A stretch of 64,000 bases of DNA from Candidatus Peregrinibacteria bacterium (lineage in GTDB: Bacteria; Patescibacteriota; Gracilibacteria; UBA1369; LOWO2-01-FULL-3). The stretch is from positions 1 through 64,000 of the forward strand of contig JABILX010000009.1 in assembly GCA_018654255.1 (NCBI GenBank), read 5' to 3'. The translations under genes were made by a program, and so were the position numbers. The notes under the pieces were generated by a model. It was not told the DNA's origin. It saw only the letters and a list, made by a program, of their open reading frames with translations, and ran no database searches. Position 1 is the first letter of the stretch. Each line of letters starts with the position of its first letter. This document shows positions 46,801 to 56,011 of this stretch, one piece after another.

Positions 46801-49190
46801 TCTGCTGGATCTGAATACCAATTGAAAGTGGTTGATTCTTGTGGAGCTATGAATGTTTCGCCTCCTACAGACATTGTTATGTTTGAAGTAGCGATTGTTA
46901 TCGGTGTGTCTTCTGCTTTTATACAAGCTTCGCCGTTCATGGTTGTATAATCTACGTCTAAACATACTGGCGGTTCTATAATTGGGAAGTCTTCTTCACA
47001 ATTTTGTTCGTCTGTACATTCTCCAGATACTTTGATTTTGTCTGCTCCTGCGGTTTTTGCGTAGAAGAATACTGATTCTCCTTGGTCTGCTTTTATTCCG
47101 TTTACAGATGCAGGTTCATCACAAGGTGGTTCTGGTGCAAGGTTTTCTGGGAGGTCTTGTGGACCAAAAAAGAATCCTTGGTCTCCGAGATCGAGTTTTT
47201 GGAAGTTATTTCCAGTATTTGCATCTACTGTTATTCCGATATCTCCTGCATCGATGAAGTCTGTATTTGGATTTATGATTGGTCCTAAATCTCCTGAATC
47301 TGCAAGTAATACGCTTGCTAGGAAATTTGAATTTTTGCTTGTTGATTTCGCAGGTAAATTTGCGATTATGTTTTTTATGAATAGTCCAATCTGATTCATC
47401 CCTTCGCATTCGATTTGGTCGAAAGGATTGTCGTATGCGTTTGGATATTTTTCCAAGAGGTCTTCTTCTGTTTCGAAGAACTCTCCGTAGTCTTCATCTG
47501 TGACTTCGTATAAGATTTCGTTGCTCCATGGGTTTCCGTTGTACGAAAGAGTTTCTGCACTAAATTCAGAAACACTTCCAACGGGGATCTGAGAAGGTCG
47601 TTCGACGCAGATGTCTGTACATTCATTGTCGCAGACATCGAGAGTTTCGATACAAGTGGTAGATCCAGTTGTAACTTCAGGTGCTACTCCGTCCGTAAGT
47701 GTGATTTTTTCAATGGTTACTCCTTGTTCGTTTGTGAAGTAAGCTGTCATATTTCCAAGTCCATAGAATTGTCCTTCGATTGTGTCTTGGTTTGATAGGA
47801 GAATTGTTACTGGGAAGTCTGTGAATTCGTTTGGGTTTATCAATGGAGTTGTGATTTTGAGTTTTGGTTGAACGTCTGGTCCTTGGAATCCGGCTGTGAA
47901 TGTGACGTATTGATTAGAAGTGCTTCCGTCGTCCATGTCCACGTTGACTTCGAAATTTGTGTATTTAGGGTCTAGGCTACAAGTGTCTTCTCCCTCTGTT
48001 TCTGTGAGGGTTAGGGATTCGCAGGCTTTTTCTGTGATTACTGGGTCTTCGGGTTCGCCTTCCACATTCACGACAGCTCTGAAGAAGACCCATCCTGAGT
48101 ATTTGAAACATCCAGGATGGTTGTTTACCTCTACCCATACTTTGTTGTTTCCGTCACTTTTCAATTCGAATCTTAAACTTTTGTTATATGTGTAGTCATC
48201 TAGTGATTCGTGTTGGCTCCATGGGATGTCTTCTTCTGTTGAGCCAACAGGACTTTCTATTGGGACCATTGCTGTGTAGACATCGGAAAATAATTTTGTG
48301 ATATGTTCTACTTCTTCACCTTCTTCATTAGTAGTTACGTTGTAACTTATCCATTCATTTGGTGTATCAACTGTCCCATCGTTATCATAGTCTGTCTCTA
48401 TGGTTCCATCTCCATCGTAGTCATAACCTAATTCGACTACTGCGACTGGATCTTCGCCTAATTCTAACGTTATAGTTTGTCCTGGTAATGGCTCTATTAC
48501 TACGCTGTCACTTGCTGTGTTTGCTGTAGAACCTACTGCTCCGTCAACGTCTTCAAAGAAAATGTAATCTCCATTTTCGTAATTAAGTGTATTTTCAAGC
48601 GTGTTTTTGTATGAATTGTCTTCTGAGTATATAAATCCAACTGGCCTGGTTGGATTTGATACATCTATTCCGATTCGTGTTTTGTATGCTGTAACTTGTT
48701 CAGCTGGAGTTAATAGCCCTTTACCGTCATATGGATCAGTACCATTGTTGTGAAATCTGATACCAAAGACTAGTCCGTCCCCGTCTTCAAACCCGTTAAA
48801 TCCTTCTAATCCCATCCATCCTTTTGTGTATAAAATTTCTCCGTCGTCGGATAGGACGAATTCATAATCTTCAGGTCCAACTTTTTCAGCAAATGCTACC
48901 CAAGCGAATTGTCTTTCATCAAAATAAGAACCTCCTTCAACCCCTTCTATGCCTTCGTCTGCTGGATTGTACTCCTGAGTGTTGTCATAAAAGAAATTGT
49001 TGTAACTTGGATATCCAAATCCTGGATGATCTTTTTCTCCACTGATATCTTCGTAATCCCTTGATGGGCTGAATGTTGCCTCAAAATCATTGGAATCTGA
49101 AATTGAGTAGTTTTCTGCTGCATAGGCTGGTGTTATTAGTGTTGATGTGAGTAAGCCTATTGCTACAATGTTTGATATTAACTTTTTCAT
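43893..49190 (-). CDS. giant secreted surface protein (1765 aa)
   Basis: A 1765-aa exported protein with a signal peptide (residues 1-24, ending TPAYA before AEN). The N-terminal 350 residues are acidic and hold a calcium-type Asp repeat (YDYDGDGTIETDYDNDGT, near 260). The rest is a chain of β-rich Ig-like segments with spaced cysteines (SYLP- and TDEDYGEFF-type regions), a PDPDPDPDPDP linker (about 1115-1135), then more β domains and a C-terminal part (about 1530-1765) with IKGGDLNITGNI, FIVIDGDINIAPEV and NTPPGLSELLDLTQ. From memory, this last module recurs in Patescibacteria surface proteins. VPKTG occurs internally but is not followed by a membrane helix. No anchor is visible. Likely cell-surface or secreted. 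Confidence 0.85.
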   Translation of the reverse strand: MKKLISNIVAIGLLTSTLITPAYAAENYSISDSNDFEATFSPSRDYEDISGEKDHPGFGYPSYNNFFYDNTQEYNPADEGIEGVEGGSYFDERQFAWVAFAEKVGPEDYEFVLSDDGEILYTKGWMGLEGFNGFEDGDGLVFGIRFHNNGTDPYDGKGLLTPAEQVTAYKTRIGIDVSNPTRPVGFIYSEDNSYKNTLENTLNYENGDYIFFEDVDGAVGSTANTASDSVVIEPLPGQTITLELGEDPVAVVELGYDYDGDGTIETDYDNDGTVDTPNEWISYNVTTNEEGEEVEHITKLFSDVYTAMVPIESPVGSTEEDIPWSQHESLDDYTYNKSLRFELKSDGNNKVWVEVNNHPGCFKYSGWVFFRAVVNVEGEPEDPVITEKACESLTLTETEGEDTCSLDPKYTNFEVNVDMDDGSTSNQYVTFTAGFQGPDVQPKLKITTPLINPNEFTDFPVTILLSNQDTIEGQFYGLGNMTAYFTNEQGVTIEKITLTDGVAPEVTTGSTTCIETLDVCDNECTDICVERPSQIPVGSVSEFSAETLSYNGNPWSNEILYEVTDEDYGEFFETEEDLLEKYPNAYDNPFDQIECEGMNQIGLFIKNIIANLPAKSTSKNSNFLASVLLADSGDLGPIINPNTDFIDAGDIGITVDANTGNNFQKLDLGDQGFFFGPQDLPENLAPEPPCDEPASVNGIKADQGESVFFYAKTAGADKIKVSGECTDEQNCEEDFPIIEPPVCLDVDYTTMNGEACIKAEDTPITIATSNITMSVGGETFIAPQESTTFNWYSDPAEIGLFSGENPLETQETAIQYTSPENTNIFGYLSAFGDTTYTEAQVTAACKFQLPACPPEEEPEEDQFCKLLHYNITSYISSLPLGDETTMTSLPSEDIYIFESSLEYEIPEGQPTKVDYKTTSQYGVFAVEQDITIPIVELPLTIPEPIENWSTTKLATPVTTKVYFYPMQNLTPGTHTNIITLQATSSDPLTEPGCIKHLSIIVPAKDACQNIALHADPSWPPASMPDSTRFYITGTLGDYDGDFRFNLTTANDSHLSLDDTADENGETTLIVSESKAFDGVYMFGPTLQTDWIVQVRANDEGANTACVSQLTYVPKPDKPDPDPDPDPDPDPDPECEELKITKPNGSWNLDPEEDEEDFEVEVEGTPANHDWTINWTIPVNPEGIASFNHETSTSYTNILKNPYEGITVFIKVDGTDPGVCEATISPEITEKIDASIKKRVRPGDFDDDPGDSDFAEDWDDLINIAAKDKGDNGETILPTDSKYVTYRIDFKPGEGKGVSSALIQETEFEDGVLEGSKGGELVFEDNLWIEVYFDNDPDEAYLNEDDDDLEICEYDGNDLETTEVCVTNKDLDANDLDDLAEAFADADEGLVFNNIEGVYKIKLYYEMKNETSLDQETCQNLDPETDGCGEQFPNEIEFETYEDNDLEGDDVDSDDDDAIVVAICPFILTRAGGDVFFSSELTSGIDVAYCSEQKNIQGPSITPIQIEEIEEQEVPKTGAGDLSDQAYLTTPTHDICKYSNVEGASSGVFDNPLKNFSSTICEMKAEVAESWQQEYIVNQINNNISNLSRWHETLITNQFPPSTNTNIYSYTNKDITIPGLTVSDPAAQTYIIKGGDLNITGNITYEPLDVFGPLNPKNVPSAAFIVIDGDINIAPEVTRLDGVYIVIDTDGTDDGRVTSQGFSYNPLTFNGILIGNVADLFSKRRYSGSVSMEQGSVTIKFSQNFLLNTPPGLSELLDLTQLKVAF

Positions 49191-49215
49191 GATATTTTTA
49201 TTTTAATGAGTTTTT

Positions 49216-52200
49216 TTATGGGAATAATTGAGATCCTCCATCACTATGAGCTGGTGCTTGGATTCCTCCGTCTCCTGCTGATGCTACGTCTCTGCTTGCG
49301 GTTTGAGCTTTGCTAGCATCAACTGGGCGTGTAGGTTGTGTTCTGGCTTCATTTTTTAGTGGTTCTGGATTCTCTTTCGGCGGTTTCTTCTTATCTTTGA
49401 ACCTAGCCCCAATTCCCAAACAGAAGTCTATGTATAGTTTCTGAATTTGTGGGTCTAGTTTTTCGAAGGTTTCGCTTTTAACTGTTATTGTTTCGCCGCC
49501 TTTCTCAATCTTTACTATTCCATCTTGGACTGCTTCGAATCCAGCGTTACCACAATCTGACCAAGAGATACTTCTTGTGGCTGATTTAAGATGGAATGAG
49601 AATTTAACGTCTTTATACTCTATTACAGTAGGTTCTCCTGCTAGCTGATTGCTTCTGAATTGTTCGCATAGTTTTTGGAATGCTCTAACTGCAGTTAGGT
49701 TTCCTGCGTAGTCGCCTATAATTTCTGGGTTTTTGAAGCATTTCATCAGTCTTTCGTAGTTTTCGTTTCCAAGTGCGAACACGATTGCTCCGGTGCTTCC
49801 GACCCTTCTTGCAAATTCTGATTCGAGGAATTGTTTGTATCCTGGGATTCCTGCTAATTTCTCAACTGGACTTGCTGTCTCAAGGAGGACCTTGCCCATG
49901 TCGGATTTTGTTTCGTACATTGTAGCTGTTCCCTTTAGGAATCCAGCAGGTCTGACTGTGCGTTCTGCGGTTGCTATTGATTGGAGTGTTCTTGCAACTG
50001 CTGGAGTGTGTTTACCTCCTTTTTCTGTTGGGGCCTTGTGTGTTCCGTATAGGATTGTTGATCCTCGCCATAGGCTTTCAACTTCTAGTGTAAGGAGTGG
50101 GTGATTGATCAAATTTTCTACTTTGGTGTTTAGTGTGACTTTTGGTACGTGTGATTTTATGTCTAGCACCATCTTTTTGGCCACTTTTTCACCTGTTAAT
50201 CCTTCTTTGACTTCGACTCCTCTGTCTTTCAATCGTTTGATAGCTGCATCGAATTGTGTCTCGAATGCTCCTAGGACGTAGTCTGCGTTATCGAATAATA
50301 TTTCTCGTGTTGAGTTGATGTATTTTACAAATTTTTCTTTTCTCGATTTGTCTTTTAGGAATTCTTTTGCGGCTCGTGGGCCCATTTCTGGGAGGGCTTT
50401 TAAGTGGCCTTCTTCAATCCCTGCATCTTTCAAGGCTTTTGAAGCTAAATCGATGAAGTATCTTCGAGTTAGGTATTGAGCTGCTAAGTTTCTTTCTAGA
50501 TCAGACAGGATTCCATCTTCACCAAGTAATTCTTTGCTGAATAATTTCTTTTCGTTTTCAGCAATGAAAGCAACTACACTTCCTGATTTGTCGATTCTTG
50601 CTGCTAGTTTCTTGTAGAAATCTTTGTCTTCAAATGTTTTGTCCATAAATTCTTTGATTGCTTGTTGAACGTTCTCTTCTGTTTGTTCGAATTTTGTTGC
50701 TGGGATTGAGTCTTTGCCTTCTTCGATCAAAGCTATCTTGTCTAGAAGATCTGCATCAGAAATAGAGGTGTCGATTTCTTTTGCTCGAGCTTTTTTGATT
50801 TCTCTTTGGATTTGTTCGTTTTCTATAGACTTCCATCCTTGCACATCGAAGACTGTCTTGCTTGGTCCAAGTTTGTCAGCGTTTTCACCTCTCTTGACTG
50901 CCCATTTGTATCCTGGGAGTTTCTCGAGATACGCTGCTTCGTGTTTTTGAATATAAAGTCTGTCTCGACCTCCTCTAACTGATTTTCTTTTTTTGATTGT
51001 TATTACGTCTTTTACAGAAGATCCGTGCATTGCTGTCACTGCTGGGAAGAAGAATCTCTCTCTTGTAATGATAAGATTTTCTAGGTTTCCTTCGAGGGCT
51101 AGGCCTTCTCCTTTTCTTGTGTGAACTGCTAGCTCTCCTGCCAATTCTGGGTCAGGATGGACTTCCATTTCTATTTTTCCTCCTAAACTTGGGTCGTCTG
51201 CGTCGAAAATGTGAAGGATTCTCTCTGTACCGACATTTAATTCTTCAACTCTCATGTTTATATCCTTGAGCTTTGAATTTCTGAAGTTTCTATCCGATAG
51301 GTTAGCAAAATCTAATTGGACTTCTTTAGGTTCGCCTATAAGTCTACCAATTCTTCCGTCTGCTGTGATGTATGCTTGTGACATGTTTTCGACTCCTATT
51401 CCTGTGAGTGTGTTGAATCCTAGCTTTTCTTCTAGTTTGTCTTCTACGGCCATTGCCGAGTTGATATTGAGCAGTATTGCTTCTGATTTAAGTAATGGGC
51501 GAGAGACTGTTCCTGCTGGAATTGAGAATTTGATGTATGCAACAGGGAACCCTATTACTATTTCTGATACAGGGATCCAATCTGTTTTTGCTAATGACTT
51601 TGAAGCTGATTTTGCGGCTGATGCCTGCATGTCTGTCAGCTGGAATTTGAGTAGAGAAATTATTATTTTGTTTGACATTTCTACTTTCCCACCAATCTTT
51701 GGGCTGTCGAATAATGGTGCGAATTGAGGAATGTTCTTTGCTTCTGCTATTACTGCCTCTTCTGCGCCTGCTTTTCCGGCATCGTATTCTCTTAATAGAG
51801 CTCGGATTGTTTCGAATCCTTTTTCTTTCACGGTTTCATCAAGTTTGAAGTCAACTGCTTTGCCATAGTTTCTGCCAACTCCGTATGCAAGTGTTGGGAG
51901 TGGCACGAATCCGAATGATGAATGGGATAGTAAACCCGCTATAGCAATTCCTTCGTATGCTGTGTTGCCATAGGCATGTCTGTTTTGTCCTCCTAGTAGG
52001 AGTCCGACTCCACCTGTGACGTTTGCGGCTACTGCTATTCCTAATGTGAATGTAGAATTTCCGGCTTTGAATGAGTAGGTGAGGCCTAGTCCTCCTCCAA
52101 CTTTTCCTTCTCCAGAAACGCCTGCACTTACTACGAGGCTAAAGCCTCCACCAAGATCGATAGGGCATCCTGCTCCAAATAATGCACTTGTATCTCCGCC

Positions 52201-55200
52201 ACCTGCAATTACAGCTATTCCTGCTTGGAATTTACTTATTGCGGTTTTTATTGTGCTCATTTCTGCTTCTGTTGAGATAGCCCATTCTATCCACTTTCTC
52301 ATGTCAGGATTTTTGGGCATTTTGATCGTATCCATCTGTTCTTCGTACTTTGTGTTGTATTCGATGAGGAGACCTAGTTGGAATGCGTCTTTTCGTTCTT
52401 TTAAGAGTTTTCCTACACCTAGGCCTCTTAATCCTAGTTGTCTTACTTCTAGTTCTTTAAGTCTTTTGTTGAATTCACTTCCAGGTTTGAGTTGTTCTGT
52501 GACTTCTTCTTGAGTTGGAGCTGCTCCTTTTTTGCCTCCTTTGCTTAGATACATTTGGAGGGCACCTAGTTTTATGAATTTATTTACTTCTTCTTCTAGT
52601 TTGGCGATGTTTAGAGTTTTGAATCCTCTTACTGTGTCTACGTCATAATATTCGCCGTGGTACATCAAGTAGTTGAATGCAGCGCCTGATGTCATTTGCT
52701 CTTCCAGGCTGCTTTTGTGTTTAAATAGCGTATTCCCATCGAGTTGTGTCATGTACGTGAAGTCTTTGATTCCTTTACATCCGTCGACAATTTTCTTAAC
52801 CCAATTTCTGCCATCTCCTCCGTTACAAAGATCTTTTAATTGTTTGATTGCTTTTGTTTGGCGATCGATGAGTGGGAGTTTGTTTCTTAGGATATCCATG
52901 TCTGTGTGTTTTACCCAGACTCGGGCACCGACTCCGTATTCATCCCATTCGTAGTGACCTTTGTAGTTCTCGAGAGTTCCATCTACTATAGATTGAACGT
53001 TATCGAGAATGTATAGAGGTTCTCTTTTAATTTTTCCTGGTAATTTTGTGAGTAGGATTTGATTTTCCGCATTGATTTTCAAGCATCCCTCTTTTACTAG
53101 TGTTTCTGGGCTTATTTTTAGGAAAAGTGCTTGAAGGAACATCTCATTGTCGATTTGATCGACGTATTTGATGTATTTGTTTTCTAGATCTCCTTCCATG
53201 ATTCTTTTTCTGAAGCCTGCTGTTACTTGATCTACTAGTTTTTGGTCGATACCAATTTCCAGATTTTCTGAATTGTGGAATTGAGAAACTTCACTGAGCT
53301 TGAATCTGTTTCCTGCTGGAAGTGAGAAGTCTGAATCCGTTTCTTCTCCTTGTCTCATCATCTTTAGGATCAAATTTTCCACAGTTTCTAGGGTGTCTTC
53401 TTTTTCAAGCTTTGTAAAATCTAGGTTTTCCAGACTTTCTAGAAGTTCGATTGTTGGCTCAACAATGCTTGAGAAGACTTTGTCCATGAATTCTGCATGG
53501 AATTCGTTTTTTTCTGCTGCAACTAGGCCTTTTTTTATAAATTCTGCTAAGTTGTCTGGGTCGAGCAGGTAGCCTAGTCCTACTGTTTTCCCCATGATTG
53601 TAGATAGGGTTGCTGCGTCTATTGCTGGGTCGAAAACACCTTGTAGATTTGGTTGTGCAAATTTTAAGACTTCTTTGTAGTCCACTCTACGGTTATCCCA
53701 TTCTGTGATCATTTTCACAGCTAGCTTTGGTATTTTATGTTTGGAACTTACATTGAATCTTTGGAGTGCTCTCATGACTGCTTTGTTTCCGTCAAATAGT
53801 GCCCAGTTGTCTAGCATTTCTCCTTCAAATAAATGTTTGTCTTTGAAGCCTTTGATTTTGTATGTTTTTGTGAGTTTACTGAGCATGTGTGCTCTGTTTT
53901 GTTTTTCTGCTAATTCTTCTGCTTGTGTTAGGCGAGCGCTTGTTTTGAGTGTTTTTCCTCTTTCTTTGAAGGTTTCGTAGTCTTTTTTACTTAGATAGTT
54001 CTGTAACATTCGACTTGTCTTGACCAACAGGGCGTCTTTGTTCTCTGGATTGTCGTATCCGTGTTCTTTTGTCCAAGTTACTTTCACTCCATGAAAATCA
54101 ACGGTGATGTTTTCGTAGAATTTACCTAGATCTTGTGACATTGATTTTCCGTGTTCGGAAATTGCTTGAGTGATTCCTTCGAGTGTTGAGTAAACTGGAT
54201 TATTTTCTTTTGCGTCAAGTTTTTCTTTTACCAAGCCCATGTGTAGGTCTAGGTTGTCTTGGACGTATTTTGGTCCTTGGCTCATCAAGAATCTGTCCAT
54301 TGCTTTTTCTTTCTCTGAAAGTTCTTTAACCATTGTGACTTCAGCTCCAGACATTTCTTCGATGTCTTGTTCTGTATTACGGACTATGTTTGCGTGTTTT
54401 CCGAGGATGACACTTTCTTTTTGACCTATTCCGTCATATTTGGATCCTTTTGGGTCTACTCTGAGACCAGAATCGATGTAATATTCATCTGTATCTGCGT
54501 ATCTCCAGATTGCTCTCATCTGTGGAGTTCGTTGTTTGATTTCTCCGTATATGAGTTTGGTTCCTTTTTTTGTTGTGATTGTTAGGGTTCTCAAATTTGT
54601 ATCTGGGTCTTTTACCAATTTGATTTCCTTCACGATTTTGTCTTGGATTTTTTTTACTGCGACTGTTGGGGTTTTTGGGCCTTTCTTGAGATGTTCTTCA
54701 ATAGGTTTAACAGCTGATTCAGCCAGTATTTCTTCTTCTACCATTCTTTCCTGTCTTTTTTCTTCAGCTTTTTCTGTAGCTCTTTTTAGTGCTTGTGAAT
54801 CAACTTGTTTTTTTAATTCTGGTTCTGCAGGAGTGTTGTTTGCGTTGAAGAGAGTTCCTGTATGATCTGTGTATAGGGCTTTCTCCTCTACTTTTGCTAC
54901 GAATTCTTTGCCAGACATTGATGCTAATGATATTGGTTCTTCTTTCTCATATGTGGACTCTACTAATTCTTTTATTTTTGTGAATTTTGGTGTTGTGAAT
55001 TTTTTTGAAGGTTTTCCTTTTACTGTGTGTCCTGGTTTTGAAACTGGGTTAGGTCCGAGGACTTTGTAATTATATGTTCCATTTTCGTAGGATAGTATGA
55101 TTTTTGTTGTTTTCCCTGGGGGATCTATATTTCCGATGATGATTGTGTATTGTTCCGGATTTTCTCCTACAATTAATTCTTTGTGCTCTTTTTTCATTTG

Positions 55201-55887
55201 TGCTGGATCGAGGTTTATTGGCGGGTTTATTAATTGGAGCCTGTATGCTTCAACTTTCTTCCTCATTTCCAAGATGTTCTTTTTTTCATCATCTAATCCT
55301 TGCCTTTGTTCGCGAATCTTTCTCAAAAAGATTTCACGTTTTGATTCTAAATCGGTTCTTTTTTTAGATTTTACTTTGAATTGGCCGATTTCTTTTGGAG
55401 TTCCGTCTTTATCTATCAAAGCTATTTGGATGAAATTTTTGTCTTGTGCTTTGTGGAAGACTATTCCTTTAAACTTTTCGTCTTCTTCTTGGATTTTCTT
55501 TGTCATGGTATCTTCTGAACCCGCTGCTGGATTTTCATGGAGTGCTTCTATGAAATCAAGGTGTTGTAGGTCTTGAGCCATGCTGTCTGATGGATGAATC
55601 ATTTTTGCCATTTGGCCGCACATTTGGTCGACTTCTGTGAGTCCTAGGACTCTTTTGTTGTTAGGGTCAATATGCAAATCTGCGGATCCTGCGAACTTTT
55701 CTTTCATAATTCTTTCAGATTCCTTTTTGCTCATCATTTTAGCGACTGTATCTAGTCGTTTTATTTTCTCGTCAATTTTTTCACCACTTTCTACGTTGAA
55801 ATGTGGCATCTCTTTCATCTCTGTAGAGTTGACAAAAACAAGCCGTGGCTCTTTGAACAGAGAATGGTTTGTGTTGGAATTTTTCAT
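49216..55887 (-). CDS. giant non-secreted-type protein with glycine-rich β core (2223 aa)
   Basis: A 2223-aa protein, the largest here, 25 bases upstream of the 1765-aa gene. No signal peptide is seen. Residues 1-420 are highly charged, with coiled-coil stretches; the middle has many helical, Lys/Glu-rich regions. Residues about 1215-1345 are a Gly-rich, strand-like stretch (AVIAGGGDTSALFGAG; GGGFSLVVSAGVSGEGKVG; TFTLGIAVAANVTGGVGLLL; FGFVPLPTLAYGVGRN) with alternating hydrophobic residues, resembling a β-barrel or β-sheet insert. The C-terminus is a Pro/Ala/Gly-rich tail. I do not recognise a family. Expressed from a strong promoter with the secreted protein, so a common surface or secretion process is likely. 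Confidence 0.8.
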   Translation of the reverse strand: MKNSNTNHSLFKEPRLVFVNSTEMKEMPHFNVESGEKIDEKIKRLDTVAKMMSKKESERIMKEKFAGSADLHIDPNNKRVLGLTEVDQMCGQMAKMIHPSDSMAQDLQHLDFIEALHENPAAGSEDTMTKKIQEEDEKFKGIVFHKAQDKNFIQIALIDKDGTPKEIGQFKVKSKKRTDLESKREIFLRKIREQRQGLDDEKKNILEMRKKVEAYRLQLINPPINLDPAQMKKEHKELIVGENPEQYTIIIGNIDPPGKTTKIILSYENGTYNYKVLGPNPVSKPGHTVKGKPSKKFTTPKFTKIKELVESTYEKEEPISLASMSGKEFVAKVEEKALYTDHTGTLFNANNTPAEPELKKQVDSQALKRATEKAEEKRQERMVEEEILAESAVKPIEEHLKKGPKTPTVAVKKIQDKIVKEIKLVKDPDTNLRTLTITTKKGTKLIYGEIKQRTPQMRAIWRYADTDEYYIDSGLRVDPKGSKYDGIGQKESVILGKHANIVRNTEQDIEEMSGAEVTMVKELSEKEKAMDRFLMSQGPKYVQDNLDLHMGLVKEKLDAKENNPVYSTLEGITQAISEHGKSMSQDLGKFYENITVDFHGVKVTWTKEHGYDNPENKDALLVKTSRMLQNYLSKKDYETFKERGKTLKTSARLTQAEELAEKQNRAHMLSKLTKTYKIKGFKDKHLFEGEMLDNWALFDGNKAVMRALQRFNVSSKHKIPKLAVKMITEWDNRRVDYKEVLKFAQPNLQGVFDPAIDAATLSTIMGKTVGLGYLLDPDNLAEFIKKGLVAAEKNEFHAEFMDKVFSSIVEPTIELLESLENLDFTKLEKEDTLETVENLILKMMRQGEETDSDFSLPAGNRFKLSEVSQFHNSENLEIGIDQKLVDQVTAGFRKRIMEGDLENKYIKYVDQIDNEMFLQALFLKISPETLVKEGCLKINAENQILLTKLPGKIKREPLYILDNVQSIVDGTLENYKGHYEWDEYGVGARVWVKHTDMDILRNKLPLIDRQTKAIKQLKDLCNGGDGRNWVKKIVDGCKGIKDFTYMTQLDGNTLFKHKSSLEEQMTSGAAFNYLMYHGEYYDVDTVRGFKTLNIAKLEEEVNKFIKLGALQMYLSKGGKKGAAPTQEEVTEQLKPGSEFNKRLKELEVRQLGLRGLGVGKLLKERKDAFQLGLLIEYNTKYEEQMDTIKMPKNPDMRKWIEWAISTEAEMSTIKTAISKFQAGIAVIAGGGDTSALFGAGCPIDLGGGFSLVVSAGVSGEGKVGGGLGLTYSFKAGNSTFTLGIAVAANVTGGVGLLLGGQNRHAYGNTAYEGIAIAGLLSHSSFGFVPLPTLAYGVGRNYGKAVDFKLDETVKEKGFETIRALLREYDAGKAGAEEAVIAEAKNIPQFAPLFDSPKIGGKVEMSNKIIISLLKFQLTDMQASAAKSASKSLAKTDWIPVSEIVIGFPVAYIKFSIPAGTVSRPLLKSEAILLNINSAMAVEDKLEEKLGFNTLTGIGVENMSQAYITADGRIGRLIGEPKEVQLDFANLSDRNFRNSKLKDINMRVEELNVGTERILHIFDADDPSLGGKIEMEVHPDPELAGELAVHTRKGEGLALEGNLENLIITRERFFFPAVTAMHGSSVKDVITIKKRKSVRGGRDRLYIQKHEAAYLEKLPGYKWAVKRGENADKLGPSKTVFDVQGWKSIENEQIQREIKKARAKEIDTSISDADLLDKIALIEEGKDSIPATKFEQTEENVQQAIKEFMDKTFEDKDFYKKLAARIDKSGSVVAFIAENEKKLFSKELLGEDGILSDLERNLAAQYLTRRYFIDLASKALKDAGIEEGHLKALPEMGPRAAKEFLKDKSRKEKFVKYINSTREILFDNADYVLGAFETQFDAAIKRLKDRGVEVKEGLTGEKVAKKMVLDIKSHVPKVTLNTKVENLINHPLLTLEVESLWRGSTILYGTHKAPTEKGGKHTPAVARTLQSIATAERTVRPAGFLKGTATMYETKSDMGKVLLETASPVEKLAGIPGYKQFLESEFARRVGSTGAIVFALGNENYERLMKCFKNPEIIGDYAGNLTAVRAFQKLCEQFRSNQLAGEPTVIEYKDVKFSFHLKSATRSISWSDCGNAGFEAVQDGIVKIEKGGETITVKSETFEKLDPQIQKLYIDFCLGIGARFKDKKKPPKENPEPLKNEARTQPTRPVDASKAQTASRDVASAGDGGIQAPAHSDGGSQLFP

Positions 55888-55926
55888 AATATTTTTGTTT
55901 ATATTTTTTGTTTTTTGTATTAGTGA

Positions 55927-55955
55927 ATTATATCAAATTTTGGGCTTTAGGTCAA
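55927..55955 (-). promoter_or_regulatory. near-consensus promoter of the giant-protein operon
   Basis: On the minus strand TTGACC (55955-55950), 17-base spacer and TATAAT (55932-55927) with TG one base upstream. It is one of the best σ70 matches in the window; leader about 33 bases. Confidence 0.88.
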
Positions 55956-56011
55956 CGAGGAAAAGGCAAAAAATCATTATATTTTCTCCCGATGATGGTA
56001 TTCTTCGTTCA

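Noticed and set aside
55637-56011. N-terminal extension of tpiA
   Set aside because: The open frame upstream overlaps the giant gene on the other strand and has no similarity to the family; the canonical start is 56012.
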